Assembly (NCBI GenBank): GCA_965222995.1
Contig: OZ244977.1
Coordinates: 62,001 to 126,000, forward strand
Length of the DNA: 64,000 bases
Reading direction: 5' to 3'
DNA from: SB11 sp965222995
GTDB taxonomy: Bacteria > Bacteroidota > Bacteroidia > UBA8524
Shown here: positions 1 through 8,878 of the stretch, in pieces
Numbering within the stretch: position 1 is the first letter of the stretch
Layout: every line of letters starts with the position of its first letter
The notes under the pieces: model-generated
The model's database searches: none
Seen by the model: the letters and a program-made list of their open reading frames with translations, nothing else
Told to the model about the DNA's origin: nothing
Position numbers and translations under genes: made by a program

Positions 1-1
1 T

Positions 2-2080
2 CCCACAAAAGCAGATGTAAGCAATAATCCTTACCAATTTACTGTGTTTGTTAGCGATAATTCATGTGAAATAAGTGGTAGAAGTTCGTCATCGTTTACT
101 TACATTGTAGATAATTCTCCTGACTCAACTAATATTGAAGTACTTTCAAAAACAACTAGTTGCAGCTCGACAGATATTATTGTGAACTTGAAAAATACTT
201 CAGGTTTAACAGGATTATCGTGGGAAATATTTGATGAGGATAATTTGTCCAAATCAACCAATGATACTGCTAAACTATTTTTTAAAGGCAGCGGTTGGAA
301 GAAGTTTTTTGTGATACTTAAGGCAACCAACTCGCTTTGCACATTTACCTTAGAAGATTCAGTTTTTATAGCTCCACAATACAGCTTAAATCTAAATACA
401 ATAAAAGATTCAACACTATGTACTCAGAGTGCACTTTCAATATTCACAACACCACTTAACGGAACAGCACCTTATAATTATTTATGGTCTTCTAATGTTG
501 GCAATAACCTTTCTACACAATCTTCTTTCACACAAAATATCAATACTGTCGGTAAATCTAAGTATTATGTTTTTGTTAGTGATGACAATGGCTGTATAGG
601 CAACGATTCAACAGAGATTACACTTACCGACCCACTAATTATTAGTGCAGGCAATTACCCTTCAATTTGTGGTAATTCTGTATCAGTACAATTAAAAGCA
701 AACGTTACTGCGGGTAAAACACCTTTTAAATATACGTGGCTCCCAAATAATGTAACTACTGATACATTTACAGTTGCCCCAACAACTTCAACAAATTACA
801 TACTAAAGGTTGAAGATGGTACAGGTTGTATAGCTTATGATACCGCAAAAATTATAGTAGCCCCGCAGGTAAGCTTCACACCACCTCCAACAACTACAAC
901 TTGTGAGGGTAACTCGGTAACCCTCCAAGCCATTAATATTGTAGGTGTTGCACCTATCACTTTTACTTGGGACAGTATTTCTGCTACTGACAAATTCACT
1001 ATAAGTAATCCTACACAAAGTAAAGCTATAACTATAGAAATGAGAGATAGCAACAATTGTGTAGCTACGCGTTTTGTGCAGCTTGTTGTAAACCAGAATC
1101 CTGAAGTTTCCGCAGGAGCCAATAAAACGGTTTGTAGGGGAGTTCCTTTATTTGTTCAAGCTACAGCTACCAAGGGAAAATCACCGTATAGCTTCAAATG
1201 GTCTAACAATGTTAGTACTGATAGCTTTACTACAGTTTTAAATGCACCCAGACAGTTTATAGTTGAAGTAACCGATGATAACGGTTGTAAAGCAACAGAT
1301 AACGTTACATTCCAACTACATCCGAAAGATAATATTACCATAACCCAATTAGCCCCCCAATGCGAAACGGGTAACCCTATAGCATTAACAGCAAACCCAA
1401 ATACAGGCATTTGGAGTGGAAATGGTGTAGGTACAGGTAATTTGTTCATCCCACAGCTTGCAGGTATAGGGGTGCATAAGGCTACATATAACTATACAAG
1501 CAGTAAAGGGTGCACTGAAACTGACGATATGTATATAGTAGTGAAACAGGTGCCTGATGTGAAATTTACAGTAGATAAGGTAAAAGGAGTGCCCAATGAC
1601 CAGTTTAATTTTACAAACCAAACAACAGCAGATACCAACTATACGGTAGTGTGGAACTTTGGTGATTTAGGAGCACCTGGAAATATCAGCCAACTGGCAA
1701 ACCCCAGTTACACCTATACCAAAAAAGGATTGTATACGGTTAAGCTAACAGTTTATAATGGGGTGTGCAGCCCACAAACAGAAACTAAAGCAGACTATAT
1801 TTTAGTAGATAGTGCTACAGTTTCTACACCTGAAATTAATAAAACAAGTATTAAGGTTTACCCAAACCCTGCTAATGAAAACATTTTTATAGAGTCGGAA
1901 AATACAATTTCTGTTATCTCTATTTACGATGTAGCAGGAAGAGAGGTTTACCAATTAACAGACAACAACAACCCCAATATAATTATAGATATTGCTACAC
2001 TTAAAAACGGAGTGTACTGGATTAAAGCAAGCTTTAAAGAGGGTGCATCAGCGTATAAAAAAATTGTAATAAGTCATTAA
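2..2080 (+). CDS. PKD-repeat secreted protein with T9SS type A sorting domain (5' end outside window)
   Basis: The reading frame is open from the left edge, so the N-terminus is missing; the GTG at 44 is an internal valine codon, not a start. About 690 residues are visible. They consist of repeated beta-rich units of about 90 residues, each with a pair of cysteines and a phrase such as 'PFKYTWLPN' or 'PYSFKWSNN' followed by 'DDNGC'. This is the SprB/PKD-like repeat style of gliding and adhesion proteins. A canonical PKD unit (WNFGD...YTYTKKGLYTVKL) lies near nt 1650-1760. The last ~75 residues (KVYPNPANENIFIE ... KKIVISH) form a type A sorting domain, so export through T9SS to the cell surface is expected. 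The exact ligand is not known. Confidence 0.85.
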   Translation, partial: PTKADVSNNPYQFTVFVSDNSCEISGRSSSSFTYIVDNSPDSTNIEVLSKTTSCSSTDIIVNLKNTSGLTGLSWEIFDEDNLSKSTNDTAKLFFKGSGWKKFFVILKATNSLCTFTLEDSVFIAPQYSLNLNTIKDSTLCTQSALSIFTTPLNGTAPYNYLWSSNVGNNLSTQSSFTQNINTVGKSKYYVFVSDDNGCIGNDSTEITLTDPLIISAGNYPSICGNSVSVQLKANVTAGKTPFKYTWLPNNVTTDTFTVAPTTSTNYILKVEDGTGCIAYDTAKIIVAPQVSFTPPPTTTTCEGNSVTLQAINIVGVAPITFTWDSISATDKFTISNPTQSKAITIEMRDSNNCVATRFVQLVVNQNPEVSAGANKTVCRGVPLFVQATATKGKSPYSFKWSNNVSTDSFTTVLNAPRQFIVEVTDDNGCKATDNVTFQLHPKDNITITQLAPQCETGNPIALTANPNTGIWSGNGVGTGNLFIPQLAGIGVHKATYNYTSSKGCTETDDMYIVVKQVPDVKFTVDKVKGVPNDQFNFTNQTTADTNYTVVWNFGDLGAPGNISQLANPSYTYTKKGLYTVKLTVYNGVCSPQTETKADYILVDSATVSTPEINKTSIKVYPNPANENIFIESENTISVISIYDVAGREVYQLTDNNNPNIIIDIATLKNGVYWIKASFKEGASAYKKIVISH

Positions 2081-2115
2081 AAAAAATTCGATGAACGGCA
2101 GTTATAAATAATGGG

Positions 2116-2141
2116 CAAAGGTAGTGTATACACTACCTTTG
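2116..2141. terminator. 26-bp perfect palindrome, likely terminator of the first PKD gene
   Basis: The two 13-base halves, starting CAAAGGTAGTGTA, are exact reverse complements. The palindrome is followed by TTGTTTT and then the ATG of the next gene at 2149. The hairpin plus T-rich tail fits a rho-independent terminator. The right arm also contains TACCTTTG, a match to the Bacteroidota -7 box, only 7 nt before the start codon; no -33 TTTG is found at the right distance. A dual role is an inference. Confidence 0.55.
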
Positions 2142-2148
2142 TTGTTTT

Positions 2149-4083
2149 ATGAAAAAACTATTTCATTACTTAGCCGTAGCTTTTTTACTAATCGGTTTAG
2201 TTAAGAGTACTTGTGCTACCCATGTAATGGGGGGTGAAATTACCTATAAAAATTTAGGGTCAAATAAACTGGAAATAACAGTTTCAGTATATAGAGATTG
2301 TAATGGCATTGCTTTAAGTAATTCTCCTTTACAAGTTAGAAGTGATAGTGGTTTTTATTCATTTACACTTAATAAAGTTTCTGTAATAGATATTACAGGT
2401 ATTAACCTCAACTGTCCTGTGCAAAGTAGATGCAAGGATACAGCAACATATGGTATCGAGGAGCATATTTTCAGAGATACAATAGACATGTCGGCATTAA
2501 AGGGTTGCAAGTTTGTATTTAGCTGGATGCAATGTTGTAGAAACGCTAACATTTCAACCGGAGCAGCGAATCATAACTATTATATGGAAACCACCTATAA
2601 TAAATGCTTAACACCTAACAATTCATCGCCTTCCTTCTTAAGCTATCCGGTATTGTTGTTAGGTAGGGGACATGATATTAGCGTTTCTCATACAGCAGTT
2701 GATACTGTTGATAACGATGAAATTACCTATGAACTTACGGAACCCTTATCGGCACAAGGGGCTAAAATTGGTTATTCAGGTTCATGGAGTGTTTCACGCC
2801 CGCTAACCTTTTTGGGTTATCCCAACGCAGGATTAAATTTTCCTGCAGGCTTTAGGTTCGACTCTTTAACCAGCAATATGAGTTTTCGCCCTACTATAAC
2901 AAACCAATCAACAGTTATTTCTTTAAAGGTGAAAGAGTGGCGAAAAATTAACGGTATCAGAACTCAAATAAGTGAAACCCATAGGGACATACAGCTAATA
3001 ATTATTAATGCAGGCAATAATAATGCCCCAAGAATTGACAGCACATTTAGCAGTATAGTAAAAGCATGCACACCGGGAACATATTGTGTGACGATACCCA
3101 TTGAAGATAAAGACACAAGCGACACGCTTAGCATACAGATTAAACATAATTTCAAAAATCTAACGTATACCAAAGACACAATCTCTCCCAATAAAATTAA
3201 CTTAAAAGTTTGCTATACAGTTGACTCTAATGTTTTTAATAATTCAGGCAGTTATTATTTTAAGATAATTGCAGAAGACGGTGCGTGTCCATTCACAGTG
3301 CGCTCAGAAAAAACTTACTTCTTTAGGCGGGATAGTCCCCAAAAAATAGTTATACCATCGTTGCCTTTATTTTGCGAAAATGATTCCCCTCTATTATTAC
3401 TGACAAGTCCAAACTTTGGCACATGGAGTGGTTCCGGTATAAGTGGCGGTACATTTTCACCATCATTAGCCGGAAAAGGAATACACAATATTGTATATAG
3501 TTTTAAAGATAGTATAACAGGCTGCTCTAATAAAGATAGTGTGTGGGTTAGGGTTTTACAACAGCCTAAAGCAAGTTTTACTGCCAACAAGAATATTGGA
3601 TTATCTACAGATACATTTAAGTTTACCAACACAACCACCGCCGACACTGCATTTCTAAGCTTATGGAATATGGGGCAAAACGGGGCTGCGGGTAATACAC
3701 AGAACACTAAAGATGCCAGCCATGTATATAATGATTCAGGCAAGTTTATTATCAGCCTAATTATTAATAATGGAGTTTGTAAAGCCGATAGTACCCAAGA
3801 TACTGTGGTACTTAGCTTCCCATTATCACTAAGAAAACTTCCTCAAATAGTATTAAAATTATATCCAAATCCTGCGAAGGATAAACTTACCGTTGAAGCT
3901 GAAAGAGAAGTAGTGAGCATTAAACTGACTGATGTTTTAGGTAGGGTGTATAAGGTAGAAGGTATAAATAGAAGCACCAAACAAGAAATAGATTTAAGTA
4001 ATTGCTCAGAAGGTGTTTATACAGTTGTAGTGAGAGACGCTGAAGGAAGTGTTTTTATAAGTAAGGTGCTGATAAGGCGTTGA
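2149..4083 (+). CDS. Secreted PKD-domain protein with T9SS type A sorting domain
   Basis: A 644-residue protein. Residues 1-23 form a signal peptide (MKKLFHYLAVAFLLIGLVKS...). The mature N-terminus 'THVMGGEITYKNLG...VYRDCNG' is a module often found at the front of large Bacteroidota surface proteins. A cysteine-containing beta-rich middle follows. Then come a unit with 'GTWSGSGISGG' near nt 3420 and a degenerate PKD unit in which the usual W-FGD is W-MGQ (nt ~3660). The C-terminal ~75 residues (LKLYPNPAKDKLTVE ... SKVLIRR) are a type A sorting domain. The next gene shares both ends of this protein, so the two are tandem paralogues. The role is probably cell-surface or adhesive; the ligand is unknown. 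Confidence 0.85.
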   Translation: MKKLFHYLAVAFLLIGLVKSTCATHVMGGEITYKNLGSNKLEITVSVYRDCNGIALSNSPLQVRSDSGFYSFTLNKVSVIDITGINLNCPVQSRCKDTATYGIEEHIFRDTIDMSALKGCKFVFSWMQCCRNANISTGAANHNYYMETTYNKCLTPNNSSPSFLSYPVLLLGRGHDISVSHTAVDTVDNDEITYELTEPLSAQGAKIGYSGSWSVSRPLTFLGYPNAGLNFPAGFRFDSLTSNMSFRPTITNQSTVISLKVKEWRKINGIRTQISETHRDIQLIIINAGNNNAPRIDSTFSSIVKACTPGTYCVTIPIEDKDTSDTLSIQIKHNFKNLTYTKDTISPNKINLKVCYTVDSNVFNNSGSYYFKIIAEDGACPFTVRSEKTYFFRRDSPQKIVIPSLPLFCENDSPLLLLTSPNFGTWSGSGISGGTFSPSLAGKGIHNIVYSFKDSITGCSNKDSVWVRVLQQPKASFTANKNIGLSTDTFKFTNTTTADTAFLSLWNMGQNGAAGNTQNTKDASHVYNDSGKFIISLIINNGVCKADSTQDTVVLSFPLSLRKLPQIVLKLYPNPAKDKLTVEAEREVVSIKLTDVLGRVYKVEGINRSTKQEIDLSNCSEGVYTVVVRDAEGSVFISKVLIRR

Positions 4084-4141
4084 TAAAAATTGAGTTTTCT
4101 GTTTCTTGGTAAAGTATATATTGATATTTGTTATTTAAGGT

Positions 4142-7054
4142 ATGATTTCCAAAACACGGTTTTTTATTCTTTGTATTTATTTGCTTGGTGCAAAAACTCT
4201 TTTAAGTGTCCACATTCGCGGTGCTGAGATTAGTTATAAATATTTGGGTAATAATAAATATGAACTAGAGGTAATAACATATAGAGAATGCAATGGACCT
4301 GGCTCATTTCCTGTTGGTCCCCCAATAAATTTAAAAGTTGAATCTTCTTGTGGAACCTCAACTTTTAGTATTACTAATTTAATTCAGGTAAGTGATGCAA
4401 CAGGGATAGGCAAAAATTGTAGTTTAAAAACACGATGTAATGGAGGAGGCTCAATTTACGGGGTCGAAAAAAGAATATTTAAAGATACTATCGATCTATC
4501 AAATGATACATGTTCTATTTATGAAATATCATATGAAGGATGTTGTAGGGTTTTAACAACAACTTTTAATATAGCAACAGACACTGAAGTAAAAGTTAAA
4601 ATTAATAAATTACTCAAAGAGTCATCACCCAAATTCTTGAACCCACCAGTCTTTTTTTATCCAGTTTCAGAACAACAGTTTCTATCATTCGAAGCAACTG
4701 GAAACTCTGATAGTACTTTTGTTTCTTACGAACAATTAACTCCAATTACAAAATCTAATCTACAGTATATAAATCCATGGTCGGCAACTAGACCTTTAAC
4801 ATTTCAAACATTCCCAAGAAATTGGGATCAATTCCCGGGTGGTATTAGATTTGATACTACAGTTGGAAATTTGAGCTTTAAGCCAGTTGTTGTTAATCAA
4901 GTTACTCCAATAGTTATTCGAGCAAAAAAATGGAAATTTATAAATGGCAAGAAACAAATAGTTTCTGAGTCAATAAGAGAGATTATCGTTACAACTACAC
5001 CCAATGTAAATTCACTACCTAATTTTAATACCTACGATAATACTTATATATTTTGTCCCGATACGGGAAGAAAAAGTATAGATATAAATATTCACGATAA
5101 TGATAGTACTGATAGTTTAAGCTTGCGTTACTACCATAATCTTGGAAGTAACTTAATAAGTATAAATGATTCAGGTAGTAGAAATAGTAAAGTCTTAAGG
5201 TTAGAATATCTAATTGATTCAAACGTTATTAAAAGAACAAAAATTTCTACCTTTACTGTAGAGGCTAACGACAATGTTTGTGATTATAATGGTACTGCAA
5301 CTAAAGCGTTTATAATAAAGATATTACCTTACCTTCAAGATAGTTTTTCAATTACTAAAAATTTGAGATGTAGACTTTTAAAGCTAGAAGCAAATAACAA
5401 TAGTTCAGTAAATAAGCCTATTATAAGTTGGGAGATAGCTTCAACAAAGGACACTATAATTAGGAGCCAACCCATCACTTCATTTGATTTACCTGATACA
5501 GGTTGGTATAAAATACGATTAGAGGTGAGTAGTGATGAACATTGCTCAAAAAGGCTCTATTACGACTCTATATACCTATCTCAAGCAGCTTTTTTAGAAA
5601 TGAAAGCTCCTGCTGATACGTCATTATGTTTCAATCCCTCAATAAACATACAACCCACAGTTATTAATGGAACTCCACCCATAAACTACAACTGGTCTAC
5701 AGGCGATACAACACCAACAATTACAGTTTTAGCAACAGCTCAAGCCAATCAATATTGGGTATCAGTTACAGATGCTAATAATTGTTCAGTCGCTCAAGAC
5801 ACAGTTAATATTTTTTACTACAACCCAAAAGTTAGCCTTAGTGGTAATAGCGAAGTATGTATAAGAGATACTATTCAGCTTCAAGCCATATTATCAGATA
5901 CCACAAAGCCCACTTTTGGCTGGGTAGGTTTTAATTCAAGCACACAGCTAAGCGATAACCCTACCAATAATAAAATCTATACGTTTAGCTTAACAGACTT
6001 TGCAGGTTGTAAAATAGATACTACGTGGAATGTCAAGGTCTACAATCCTAAAATAAAGTTTACACATAATGCGGATGTATGCAGAGGTGATAGTCTTACT
6101 TTTTCTGCCCAAGCGGATAGTGGTAAACCCCCTTATTCTTATAATTGGGTTACTCTTAATAAAATGGGGCAAAGTGTAAAAATAGCTACTCAAGGACTTG
6201 GTTTAGGCTTTGTAAATGCTACATTAGAAGTAACGGATAGTTTTGGGTGTATGGTTACAGGCTCAACAAAAGCCTTTGTAAAACCTAAACCAACAGTGAG
6301 CACAAGTGCTATAGCTTCTAAGTGTATAGCGATCGGGCAAATAAGCTTAATACCTTATGGTACACCGGCTGGCGGATTTTGGATTGGAAAGGGCGTAGAT
6401 AGTGCCAGTAGTAATTTAAACCCTCAAATATCTGATACGGGAGTGCACTTGTTAGTGTATGTTTATACAAATAATTTTAATTGTACTGATTCATCTGGAA
6501 CAACAATAAAAATTGAACAAGAAAACAAAGCTGATTTTGTTGCAAACAAAACTGTTGCAGAGGAAGGGGATACAGTAAAGTTTACCAATATATCGACAGC
6601 AAAAGATATAAATAACAGTAAATGGGATTTTGGCGATCCTAACTCAAGCAATAACACCTTTACAGGCAAAGATGCCAGTCATACTTATAATGACTCTGGC
6701 TTATATACCATACAGCTTATTGTAAGCGGGGGAGTTTGCCCAGATGATACTCTGATAAAAGTAGATTATACCACTATTAATAAAAAATCTACTATTTCTG
6801 TAAAGGAGCTTAGCAAAAACGTACTTAAACTTTATCCCAATCCAGCAAAAGACAAACTCACTATTGAGGCTGAAACGGAAATAGTGAGTATTAAGCTTAT
6901 TGATGCATTGGGTAGAGAGTATAGGGTGAAGGATGTTAAACCAGAAACTAAACAAGAAATTAATTTAAGCTCATTTGCTATGGGGGTATATATTATTAAA
7001 GCTAAAGATAGTGAAGGATATATATACACTAGCAAAGTACAGATAAGTCGCTAA
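4142..7054 (+). CDS. Large secreted PKD/SprB-repeat-like protein with T9SS sorting domain
   Basis: A 970-residue paralogue of the upstream gene. It has a signal peptide (MISKTRFFILCIYLLGAKTL...) and the same N-terminal module (HIRGAEISYKYLG...TYRECNG). Four or so repeat units carry 'PPINYNWSTGD', 'PTFGWVGF' and 'PPYSYNWVT'. A canonical PKD unit follows (WDFGD...SHTYNDSGLYTIQL, nt ~6625-6720), then a sorting domain (LKLYPNPAKDKLTIE ... SKVQISR) almost identical to that of the preceding gene. The stop codon overlaps the stop of paaD on the other strand by 4 bp. Export by T9SS is expected; an adhesin or gliding-associated role is inferred from architecture only. Confidence 0.85.
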   Translation: MISKTRFFILCIYLLGAKTLLSVHIRGAEISYKYLGNNKYELEVITYRECNGPGSFPVGPPINLKVESSCGTSTFSITNLIQVSDATGIGKNCSLKTRCNGGGSIYGVEKRIFKDTIDLSNDTCSIYEISYEGCCRVLTTTFNIATDTEVKVKINKLLKESSPKFLNPPVFFYPVSEQQFLSFEATGNSDSTFVSYEQLTPITKSNLQYINPWSATRPLTFQTFPRNWDQFPGGIRFDTTVGNLSFKPVVVNQVTPIVIRAKKWKFINGKKQIVSESIREIIVTTTPNVNSLPNFNTYDNTYIFCPDTGRKSIDINIHDNDSTDSLSLRYYHNLGSNLISINDSGSRNSKVLRLEYLIDSNVIKRTKISTFTVEANDNVCDYNGTATKAFIIKILPYLQDSFSITKNLRCRLLKLEANNNSSVNKPIISWEIASTKDTIIRSQPITSFDLPDTGWYKIRLEVSSDEHCSKRLYYDSIYLSQAAFLEMKAPADTSLCFNPSINIQPTVINGTPPINYNWSTGDTTPTITVLATAQANQYWVSVTDANNCSVAQDTVNIFYYNPKVSLSGNSEVCIRDTIQLQAILSDTTKPTFGWVGFNSSTQLSDNPTNNKIYTFSLTDFAGCKIDTTWNVKVYNPKIKFTHNADVCRGDSLTFSAQADSGKPPYSYNWVTLNKMGQSVKIATQGLGLGFVNATLEVTDSFGCMVTGSTKAFVKPKPTVSTSAIASKCIAIGQISLIPYGTPAGGFWIGKGVDSASSNLNPQISDTGVHLLVYVYTNNFNCTDSSGTTIKIEQENKADFVANKTVAEEGDTVKFTNISTAKDINNSKWDFGDPNSSNNTFTGKDASHTYNDSGLYTIQLIVSGGVCPDDTLIKVDYTTINKKSTISVKELSKNVLKLYPNPAKDKLTIEAETEIVSIKLIDALGREYRVKDVKPETKQEINLSSFAMGVYIIKAKDSEGYIYTSKVQISR

Positions 7055-7542
7055 AAAACAGGTTTAAACTGCTCAAAGGCTTGCATGCAGTTATTGCAAT
7101 AATGCATGGCACGGCATAGGGTAGGACCAAAGGGAGTTTTCATTTCAGTATTGCGGCTTTTGCAATGTGGGCATTCTACATCACTAAGCACGTCAAGTTC
7201 TATATAACCTTCTTTTTTCTCTACCGGAGGGGCTAAACCGTGTTTTAATAAGGCTTGTTTACCTTTTTCAGTAATTCTATCAGTAGTCCAAGCGACATCA
7301 AAAGTGGTTTCTACCTCAATATTCGGTATCTCCATTTTTTGGAGGCGTTCTTTAACCATATCCTCCATAATACGTAGTGCCGGACAACCGGAAAATGTAG
7401 GGGTCATATTCACCTTCACACTTTCACCATTGTCTTTTACACTCACGCCTGTAATAATCCCTAAGTCTACCATAGAAATAGTAGGTATTTCAGGGTCCAT
7501 CACTTCTTCAAGTGCATTCCATATGTCTTTCTCGGTTACCAC
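7051..7542 (-). CDS. paaD: 1,2-phenylacetyl-CoA epoxidase subunit PaaD
   Basis: A 163-residue protein. Residues ~5-85 are a MIP18/DUF59 domain (DPEIPTISMVDLGII, then FSGCP with C53). The C-terminal zinc-ribbon-like part has C124, C127, C143, C149 and C152. This layout is that of PaaD/PaaJ, the iron-sulfur assembly factor needed to mature the phenylacetyl-CoA ring-epoxidase in phenylacetate degradation. It is last in the order paaB-paaC-paaD, 81 nt after paaC. The stop codon overlaps the stop of the convergent PKD gene. Confidence 0.9.
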   Translation of the reverse strand: MVTEKDIWNALEEVMDPEIPTISMVDLGIITGVSVKDNGESVKVNMTPTFSGCPALRIMEDMVKERLQKMEIPNIEVETTFDVAWTTDRITEKGKQALLKHGLAPPVEKKEGYIELDVLSDVECPHCKSRNTEMKTPFGPTLCRAMHYCNNCMQAFEQFKPVF

Positions 7543-7623
7543 TGGATTAATGATTATCTTTTATAAGTAACTTTTTAAGTAGTAAAAAGTTCAAATCAGA
7601 AAATCTATAAATTAAAAATTCTA

Positions 7624-8382
7624 CTACCACTCTGCACCGGGGTCAATGCGGAATACTTCCGTCATCTCATCCAATAGCGGTTGTAAATGTTCTGTATGTT
7701 GCCCTTTGCGTCCGTCATAAGCAGGTTGCCAAGTACTCTCAGCAGGCATTTCTAGATTTGCCTTTTTTATTACGGGTGCTATAGCTTCAAGCCAGCGTTC
7801 TTGCAAGGCTTTTTCGCCAATAAATACACCATCCGCAATTAGTTGGTCTTCGTATTCAGAAGGCTCAAAAATTCCCAAGGCAAGGTTAAAAGTTTCATTC
7901 AGTGCAGTTTGCATACGTGCATGGCTTTCTTCGTTACCTGTACCCAATTTCATTAGGAAGGTATCTGCGTGAAAAACATGGTATTTAACCTCTCCTTTAA
8001 ATTTACGCACTACTTTACCCAAGGGAGGAAATTTTGTATTCGCTAAAGCTTCGAAGCGTAATAAATCGGCGTTATCGTATAAGAAATGGCGTATTAAACT
8101 AAAATCATACTCGCCAATAGGATATTCTACTAACTGTGAGCAGTGATATTGGTTAGCGTTACGCATAAAGGCAACTGTATCAGGATCTTGCTCACCCATT
8201 TGGTTTAAAATGGTAAATAATGCTAACGACTGACCAATTTTATCCTGAGCCATACTAGAGAAAGCAATATCTTCTTCTAACAAAGGACCAAAACCTGTCC
8301 ACTCGCTGTTACGGTGACCTAAAATTAGCAGGTCGTCCGCCATTTTATATAAAAGTTCTTTTATGTGTAGTTGCTCGCTCAT
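7624..8382 (-). CDS. paaC: 1,2-phenylacetyl-CoA epoxidase subunit PaaC
   Basis: A 252-residue ferritin-like protein matching PaaC (PaaI), the structural, non-catalytic partner of PaaA in the phenylacetyl-CoA epoxidase. Recognisable stretches are 'LLILGHRNSEWTGFGPLLEEDIAFSSMAQDKIG' read in pieces around residues 16-50, the 'YDFSLIRHFLYDNADLLRF' region and 'GTGNEESHARMQTALNE' in the third quarter. Length is normal for the family. The start lies 4 nt after the paaB stop, so the two are certainly co-transcribed and perhaps translationally coupled. Confidence 0.93.
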   Translation of the reverse strand: MSEQLHIKELLYKMADDLLILGHRNSEWTGFGPLLEEDIAFSSMAQDKIGQSLALFTILNQMGEQDPDTVAFMRNANQYHCSQLVEYPIGEYDFSLIRHFLYDNADLLRFEALANTKFPPLGKVVRKFKGEVKYHVFHADTFLMKLGTGNEESHARMQTALNETFNLALGIFEPSEYEDQLIADGVFIGEKALQERWLEAIAPVIKKANLEMPAESTWQPAYDGRKGQHTEHLQPLLDEMTEVFRIDPGAEW

Positions 8383-8386
8383 GGTT

Positions 8387-8767
8387 TTATTTGTTGGCTT
8401 GTTCTTCTTTATATTTACTAATACGGTCTACCACTTTATATACACCCGGCTCGCGATATTGTTTATCAGGTACGGTAGAAAAAATATCATCATCGTCGTA
8501 GTCTGTAGCGAAAATATCAGAGGTTTTGGCTACCCACATGTTTACGCATACCCCACGGCGACCGTATTGTTCTTTGGCAAAAAGTAACGCCATTTCTGGG
8601 TTAGGGGCGTGAAGTGAACCTACATGCTCGTGGTGAGTTCCACGTTTTTTTTGGGCAAAAACTTCAAAAGTTTGAAACTGATCCATCTCTTGCAAGGGTT
8701 GCTCAAACTCTTTATCTCCATCTATTTGTGCGCGTGAGACACGCGGGTCTAACGATTTGATTATCAT
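8387..8767 (-). CDS. paaB: 1,2-phenylacetyl-CoA epoxidase subunit PaaB
   Basis: A 126-residue PaaB (PaaH) protein that bridges the PaaAC heterodimers. The core 'FEVFAQKKRGTHHEHVGSLHA' followed by 'NPEMALLFAKEQYGRR' is diagnostic. It is longer than the ~95-residue enterobacterial protein because of N- and C-terminal extensions. It is the first gene of this transcription unit: a perfect 24-bp palindrome begins 9 bp upstream of its ATG. The catalytic subunit gene paaA, which usually precedes paaB, is not present in this window. Confidence 0.92.
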   Translation of the reverse strand: MIIKSLDPRVSRAQIDGDKEFEQPLQEMDQFQTFEVFAQKKRGTHHEHVGSLHAPNPEMALLFAKEQYGRRGVCVNMWVAKTSDIFATDYDDDDIFSTVPDKQYREPGVYKVVDRISKYKEEQANK

Positions 8768-8776
8768 AATGCAGTA

Positions 8777-8800
8777 TTAAACTAACGCAAGTTAGTTTAA
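8777..8800. promoter_or_regulatory. 24-bp perfect inverted repeat, probable TetR-type operator of the paa genes
   Basis: Arms TTAAACTAAC and GTTAGTTTAA are exact reverse complements around GCAA. The site sits 9 bp upstream of the paaB start. On the minus strand TAACTTGC, similar to the -7 box, overlaps the palindrome and is preceded by TTGC at 19-nt spacing, so a bound repressor would cover the promoter. TetR-family PaaR repressors are known for paa operons; assignment to that family is inference. Confidence 0.6.
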
Positions 8801-8878
8801 CAAAAGTGGAATTGCAAGAATTGTAAAATGTTACTAATTGGTTAAGTAAAAACTCTATTTTGCATAAAATAGATTGCA

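Noticed and set aside
3315..3743. A 142-codon open frame antisense to the second PKD gene
   Set aside because: Antisense to a gene with signal peptide and sorting domain; the sequence has no recognisable features.
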